64,000 nucleotides of DNA from an uncultured Lachnospiraceae bacterium (GTDB lineage Bacteria; Bacillota; Clostridia; Lachnospirales; Lachnospiraceae). The position numbers and the translations under genes are program-made. Position 1 is the first letter of the stretch, and each line of letters starts with the position of its first letter. The DNA is taken from assembly GCA_947243855.1 (NCBI GenBank), contig CAMXIK010000001.1:124001-188000 (forward strand), given 5' to 3'. The notes below the pieces were generated by a model that was given only the letters and a program-made list of their open reading frames with translations, was not told the DNA's origin and did no database searches. Positions 59,435 through 64,000 of this stretch are shown here, in pieces.

Positions 59435-62400
59435 ATGGGGATGGACAAAAAATTAGCGTTTCAGATTTTAGGAATAGCGCAGACGCAGGAGGAAGACAGA
59501 ATCCGGCAGCGGTATCTGTCTCTCTTAAAGGATACCAATCCGGAGGACGACCCGGAAGGGTTTAAACGTCTGCGCGAGGCTTACGAGGAGGCCCTTCGGT
59601 CTGCGGCACAGCGGGAAGACGAGAGGGAGGAGGAGCCGCTGGGAGAGGTTGGCCAGTGGATGAAACGGGTGCGGGAGACTTACCGCGACATTTTTCTGCG
59701 CAGGGATGAGGAAGTCTGGAAAGAGCTTTTTGAAGATTCGGTCTGTGTCGGCTTTGATACCTTTTTGGATGCGAGAGGGCAGATCCTTAGCTTTTTGGCA
59801 GGGCATTCCTTTTTGCCGCGTGTGATCTGGCAGCAGCTTGACAAAACCTTTCATGTGATGGATGATTTTGACGCGTTGAAGGAGGAATTTCATGTGAATT
59901 TCCTCCGGCATATCGAATACCATTTGAATACGGATGATTTTCTCGATTACAGCCTCTTTGAGGAGAAGGAAGATTATGAGCCGGAGAATGACGAGGAAGT
60001 CGACCGTTATATCATGGAGTTTTTTGAGATCAGGAACCAATTGGAGGAGGGCGAGACCGAGGGGGTAGAAAAGGCCCTTGGAGACTTGACAAGACATGGG
60101 CTTTACCATCCTTACGAGGAAGTGGAACGTCTGCGCTTGTATATCAGGCAGGAGGAGAGCGAAAAGGGAAAAGAGCTGGCGGAAAGCCTGCTTTTGCGCT
60201 ATCCAGAGGACAGCTATGTGCAGATTTGGGCCGGAAAGGTATTCAGCGATGCGGGGGACGAGGAGAGAGGGTTTTCTCTTTGGGAGGCAGTGCTTGCAAA
60301 AGAGCCGGAATATTATATGGCAAGATATTTTGCCTTGGGTCATCTGGTGCGGCAAAAGCAGTGGTATCAGGCTGGAAAATATATCAACGAACTGCTCAAG
60401 GTGAATAGTCAGGACGAGGAACTGCGGGAGCAGTTAAATGAGATCAACCAAGGTTTAGTGCCTCTGGTGCAGGAGGCTTATGAGAAGGGGGAAGGATTTG
60501 AGGATCTGGAAAAAGAGGAAGTGCCTCTTTTTCTGGGCCGCAGGCTCTATAACATGGAGCGGTTTGCGGAAGTGATGGAGCTTTTGGACAAAGACCCGGA
60601 GCTGTTAAAAAAGGAGGAGGGCAGCCTGAATCTCAAAACATGGACGCTCTACCGTTTGGGGCGGTATGAGGAGGCGGTGCCTGTCTTTCGGGAATATCTG
60701 ACATGTCTGGAAAAGATTCTGGACGAGACGGAGAGAGCAGCCAAAACGGCGCAGGCCCACCGTACACTCGGCGCTTGCTTTTTCGATATGGGAAACCGTG
60801 AGGAGGGAGAGCGGGAGACGCGGATGGCCATGGAGCGGGAGACGAACGAAAGAAGCCGTCTGGACTGCAAATCCTATCTGGCGAAAAAGTACCTCTCTTT
60901 TCGGGAGTACGAGAGGGCGGTGGAGGAATGCGACGAGATCCTTGCGCAGGACGAGAACTATTATCCCGCCTATCTGACCAGACAGGAGGCCTGCTATTAT
61001 CTGAAACGCGGGCAGCAGGTGGTGGACGATTACTACCGTGCGATTGATCTTTATGCGGGGTATGACAGACCCTATCTCTATGCGGCTATGGTTTTTTATA
61101 ATCACAGCCAGTATCAGGACGCGATAGGCGTGATCGAGAGAGCGAGAGAAAACAAGGTGGAGTTTTCTAAGAAGCTTTGCTTTCAGGAGGCCAAGATCAG
61201 GCGGATGCTGGCGGAGAACCCAGAGGAGCGGCAGGAGGTGATGGAGCTTCTGGACGCGCTGCTTTCTGCGCAGGAGGAAGAAAACGGAGAACCGAAGCAG
61301 GAGGAGGGTGAAAAACAGGAGAACGGCGCGGACGGGGAGGATGTTCTTGATCGGGCGGAGCTGGTCTTTGAGAAAGCGCTGGTATTTGAAGACGACGAGA
61401 AGTTGATAGACGCTGCCGCTCTGGTGGCGGAGGCCATAAAAATGAGCCCCAAAGAGCCGTATTACCGTCTGGTGCTGGGAAATCTCCTGCGGGATATGCA
61501 AAAATACGCTGAGGCGTTGAAAGAATATGAATTGGTGGAGGAGGTTTACCACCACGCGGAGTTCTACTTCGGTATGGGAGTCTGCCACGAGGAAGCCGGA
61601 AATTGGGCGAAGGCCATCAATTACTATGAGAAAGCGGTGGAGCTGGAAGAATTTTATCGGGACACGCATCACCGGCTGTACCGGGGGTATTTGAATAGAT
61701 ACGGGAAGACGTGGAAAAAAGAGGATTACGACGCGGCGCTTTTCCACATCAATAAGCAGTTGGAGGTGACGAACAACAGGCCTTATCGTCTCTGGGACAG
61801 AGCATATTTATACGACGAGGGGATGGAAATAGAAAAGGCCCTTGCGGATTATGAAGAGGCTTTGGAGACTGTCGAGAAGGCGGACCGGTATATCATTTTG
61901 GAGAATATTGGCTTTACCTATAAGAAGGACAGACAGTTTGCAAAAGCCTGTGAATTCTTTGGGCGGGCTGTGGAAGAGATGGAGAAAAAAGACGCCTCAG
62001 AGAGGGGATATTATCATCTGGCGGAGTGCAGGAAGAAGATGGGCGATTACGAGGGAGCGATTGCAGGCTGCCGCGCCGGTCTGGCCGTCTTTCCGAAGGA
62101 CGAGGATACGTGGGAGCTGCTGTCCGACTGCTATGCGGAGACAGGCCGCCTTGAGGAGGCGCTTGCGGTGACAAAAGAGTGGTGCGCGCAGGCCGGAAAA
62201 ACAGTGGAGTATTTTAATCAGGCCGCCTTTGTTCTGGTGAAGATGGGAAAGCTAGAGGAAGGCTTCCGATGCTACGAGGACGGAAAGAAGGAATTGATCA
62301 AGAACGCGGCCGATAAGGCGGAATTGGCAAAGCTGTATGAGAAATGGGGAAACCGTTTTGACAGTATTGCCGACTTTGCGGCCTCTGCGGATCTGTACCG

Positions 62401-62971
62401 GGACGCCGCCGTTCTCTATCGGGAAAATTGGGATCAATTAAACGTGGAGTGCAAGCTGGTTAAAAACAGTTATATGGCGGGCAACCGCGAGAGGGCGGCG
62501 AAACACGCGGAGAAGGTGATGGAGCTGTTGAAAGAGCGGGGCGCCACAATGGAAGATTATTTGTCATATCCTAGTTATACGCCGATCCGTATGGGATGGA
62601 TGGCTTGGATCGAGCTGGCCTTGGGGAATAAGGAGAAAGCCAAGGAATATTTTGAGAAGATGGAGCAGATCAGGCCCTGCACGGGGTGCGGCTATCAGCA
62701 ATGTTTTGAGTCTTCCCTGTGGCTGGCATTTTATCATTATGCAGAGGGAGACTATGAGAAAGCGACGGAGCTGTTAGCGGAGACGTTAAAGAGAAATCCG
62801 GATGAGCAGACTGCGGAGTATCTCTTGCAGAAGATGCAGAATCAAACGGGAGAAAGCGGCGCGGCGGGCAGACGTTTCCCGCAAAAACCAGATGGAAGCA
62901 CGCGGGCGCAGGATGCGGAACAAAAGCAGGGATTCTTAGAGAAGCTATTTCGCAGAAAAACGCAAAAATAG
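59435..62971 (+). CDS. Large J-like/TPR repeat protein
   Basis: 1178 residues, cytoplasmic. The first 55 residues resemble a J domain (helices LAFQILGIAQTQEEDRIRQRYLSLLK and EGFKRLREAYEEALRSA), but the HPD triad that activates Hsp70 is missing (TNPEDD in its place). From about residue 220 on there are many tetratricopeptide-like repeats (e.g. YEEAVPVFREYL, WAKAINYYEKAVELEE, YEGAIAGCRAGLAVFP). An acidic Glu-rich loop lies at about 600-640. AAAGGAGAG precedes the ATG. It sits 25 bases before an Hsp70 gene, suggesting a dedicated chaperone partner or substrate adaptor. Confidence 0.87.
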   Translation: MGMDKKLAFQILGIAQTQEEDRIRQRYLSLLKDTNPEDDPEGFKRLREAYEEALRSAAQREDEREEEPLGEVGQWMKRVRETYRDIFLRRDEEVWKELFEDSVCVGFDTFLDARGQILSFLAGHSFLPRVIWQQLDKTFHVMDDFDALKEEFHVNFLRHIEYHLNTDDFLDYSLFEEKEDYEPENDEEVDRYIMEFFEIRNQLEEGETEGVEKALGDLTRHGLYHPYEEVERLRLYIRQEESEKGKELAESLLLRYPEDSYVQIWAGKVFSDAGDEERGFSLWEAVLAKEPEYYMARYFALGHLVRQKQWYQAGKYINELLKVNSQDEELREQLNEINQGLVPLVQEAYEKGEGFEDLEKEEVPLFLGRRLYNMERFAEVMELLDKDPELLKKEEGSLNLKTWTLYRLGRYEEAVPVFREYLTCLEKILDETERAAKTAQAHRTLGACFFDMGNREEGERETRMAMERETNERSRLDCKSYLAKKYLSFREYERAVEECDEILAQDENYYPAYLTRQEACYYLKRGQQVVDDYYRAIDLYAGYDRPYLYAAMVFYNHSQYQDAIGVIERARENKVEFSKKLCFQEAKIRRMLAENPEERQEVMELLDALLSAQEEENGEPKQEEGEKQENGADGEDVLDRAELVFEKALVFEDDEKLIDAAALVAEAIKMSPKEPYYRLVLGNLLRDMQKYAEALKEYELVEEVYHHAEFYFGMGVCHEEAGNWAKAINYYEKAVELEEFYRDTHHRLYRGYLNRYGKTWKKEDYDAALFHINKQLEVTNNRPYRLWDRAYLYDEGMEIEKALADYEEALETVEKADRYIILENIGFTYKKDRQFAKACEFFGRAVEEMEKKDASERGYYHLAECRKKMGDYEGAIAGCRAGLAVFPKDEDTWELLSDCYAETGRLEEALAVTKEWCAQAGKTVEYFNQAAFVLVKMGKLEEGFRCYEDGKKELIKNAADKAELAKLYEKWGNRFDSIADFAASADLYRDAAVLYRENWDQLNVECKLVKNSYMAGNRERAAKHAEKVMELLKERGATMEDYLSYPSYTPIRMGWMAWIELALGNKEKAKEYFEKMEQIRPCTGCGYQQCFESSLWLAFYHYAEGDYEKATELLAETLKRNPDEQTAEYLLQKMQNQTGESGAAGRRFPQKPDGSTRAQDAEQKQGFLEKLFRRKTQK

Positions 62972-62996
62972 AAAGAACGAAGGGATTTGATAGAGC

Positions 62997-64000
62997 ATGA
63001 TAATCGGAATCGACTTGGGAACCACAAACAGTCTGGCGGCTTATTTTACGGAAGAGGGGCCACAGATTATACCGAACCGTTTGGGAAAGAGACTGACGCC
63101 CTCCGTGGTGAGTATGGATGAGGAGGAGCAGATTTATGTGGGCGATCTGGCGGTAGAAAGAGGACTTCTCTATCCGGGAAGCGCGGCCTCCGTCTTTAAG
63201 CGGGATATGGGAAGCGGCAGGAAATTTAACCTCCTGCACAAATCTTTTACGGCGGAAGAGCTGTCTTCTTTTGTACTCCGCGCGTTGAAGGAAGATGCGG
63301 AGACGTTTCTGGGAGAGCCGGTGACGGAAGCCGTAATCAGCGTACCCGCCTATTTCAATGACGAGAGGCGGCGCGCCACCAGAAGGGCCGGGGAGCTGGC
63401 TGGGCTTAAGGTGGAGCGGATTATCAGCGAACCCACGGCGGCGGCCATCGCTTACGGCCTGTATCAGAGCCAAGGCCATATGCGGTTTCTGGTCTTCGAT
63501 CTGGGCGGCGGCACCTTCGATGTGTCCGTGTTGGAGCGGATCGACCAGATTTTAGAAGTACGCGCCGTGGCGGGAGACAATTTCCTTGGCGGCGAGGACT
63601 TTACAGCGGTATTGGAGGATATGTTTTTTGAGAAATATCCGCAGTTTGACAGATTGACGCTGGATGCAAAGACCCTGCGCCACATCCATAAACAGGCGGA
63701 TAAGTGTAAAATCGGCTTCGCGGAGGGGAAGACTTCCGTTATGGAGTGTAAAATCGGCGAGGAAGTATATACTTATTCTGTGGAACTTCCGGCTTACGAA
63801 CATGCCTGCGGGGAGCTTCTTGACAAGATCAGGCAGCCCGTGCGGCGCAGTCTTTCCGACGCCCATATCCGTCTTTCTGATATCGACAAGGTGGTGCTGG
63901 TGGGCGGGGCCACCAAGAGTCCCGTGGTCCGTCGGTTTGTCAGCAAGCTTTTCCGGGCCATTCCGGATACCAATAGTAATCCGGACGAGGTGGTGGCTCT
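62997..64000 (+). CDS. hscC: HscC-type Hsp70 chaperone, 3' partial
   Basis: 334 codons visible; the gene runs off the window. N-terminal phosphate loop IGIDLGTTNSLAAYF, VISVPAYFNDERRRATR, SEPTAAAIAYG, FDLGGGTFDVSVLE, GDNFLGGED and LVGGATKSPVV are standard Hsp70 ATPase motifs. The absence of the usual DnaK spacing and the FKRDMGSG block resemble the HscC branch, not DnaK. GAAGGGA lies 11 bases before the ATG. Paired with the TPR/J-like protein upstream. Confidence 0.88.
   Translation, partial: MIIGIDLGTTNSLAAYFTEEGPQIIPNRLGKRLTPSVVSMDEEEQIYVGDLAVERGLLYPGSAASVFKRDMGSGRKFNLLHKSFTAEELSSFVLRALKEDAETFLGEPVTEAVISVPAYFNDERRRATRRAGELAGLKVERIISEPTAAAIAYGLYQSQGHMRFLVFDLGGGTFDVSVLERIDQILEVRAVAGDNFLGGEDFTAVLEDMFFEKYPQFDRLTLDAKTLRHIHKQADKCKIGFAEGKTSVMECKIGEEVYTYSVELPAYEHACGELLDKIRQPVRRSLSDAHIRLSDIDKVVLVGGATKSPVVRRFVSKLFRAIPDTNSNPDEVVA

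Noticed and set aside
60605-61747. 380-codon minus-strand open frame
   Set aside because: Mirror of the TPR gene; Leu/Arg-rich antisense translation typical of a shadow frame.

Overview
The window looks like chromosome of a spore-forming, gut-type Firmicute, most likely Lachnospiraceae. The reasons are consensus sigma-A promoters with AGGAGG ribosome sites, SpoVT, a T-box leader on ileS, YesM/YesN-type two-component regulators beside family-1 sugar ABC transporters, and many glycan-degrading enzymes. Taxonomy is inferred from gene content only. No rRNA, tRNA, insertion sequence, prophage or CRISPR array was seen.

Layout. 1-3.9 kb: a 5'-truncated AlbA_2/wHTH protein carrying an 11-bp tandem repeat, then a small redox operon (flavodoxin-ferredoxin, TetR, FMN-binding protein, membrane protein) behind a consensus promoter with a palindromic operator. 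3.9-17.7 kb: a uronate-glycan locus. Heparinase II/III-like lyase, YesN and YesM lie on the minus strand, divergent from a lipoprotein-permease-permease importer, GH88 hydrolase, DUF2264 protein, a possible carbohydrate-binding protein and a KduD-like dehydrogenase. No enzyme has a signal peptide and there is no sulfatase, so imported unsulfated oligouronides are the likely substrate. 17.8-27.7 kb: an lsr autoinducer-2 locus, with lsrR-lsrK-cupin-AEC transporter divergent from lsrA-C-D-B-F. LsrG is absent. 27.8-40.5 kb: an AraC regulator, two GH94 phosphorylases, a third ABC importer, SpoVT, a GH4 enzyme and a LacI regulator.

40.7-50.8 kb: a BadF-type kinase, then a co-directional run of VTC-type polyphosphate polymerase domain protein, DUF4956 membrane protein, membrane-anchored CotH kinase, secreted Asp-rich repeat protein, OmpR/HAMP two-component pair, an exported unknown, and an amidase-deacetylase fusion. 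An array of eight 11-bp-spaced GATGCAA-like repeats sits directly upstream of the fusion gene. This is the best candidate for an undescribed system: a surface or cell-wall module with its own regulator and a visible binding-site array.

50.8-64 kb: a HigBA-like toxin-antitoxin pair, a T-box leader with an isoleucine specifier, a long ileS, an exported propeller-like protein, glycogen phosphorylase, a 1178-residue J-like/TPR protein, and the start of an HscC-type Hsp70 cut by the window edge.

Recurrent themes: all three solute-binding lipoproteins carry an Ala/Pro/Asp/Glu-rich linker after the lipid-anchored cysteine, and all three genes are followed by a hairpin lacking a U-tract before the next gene, which suggests the binding-protein mRNA is selectively stabilised.
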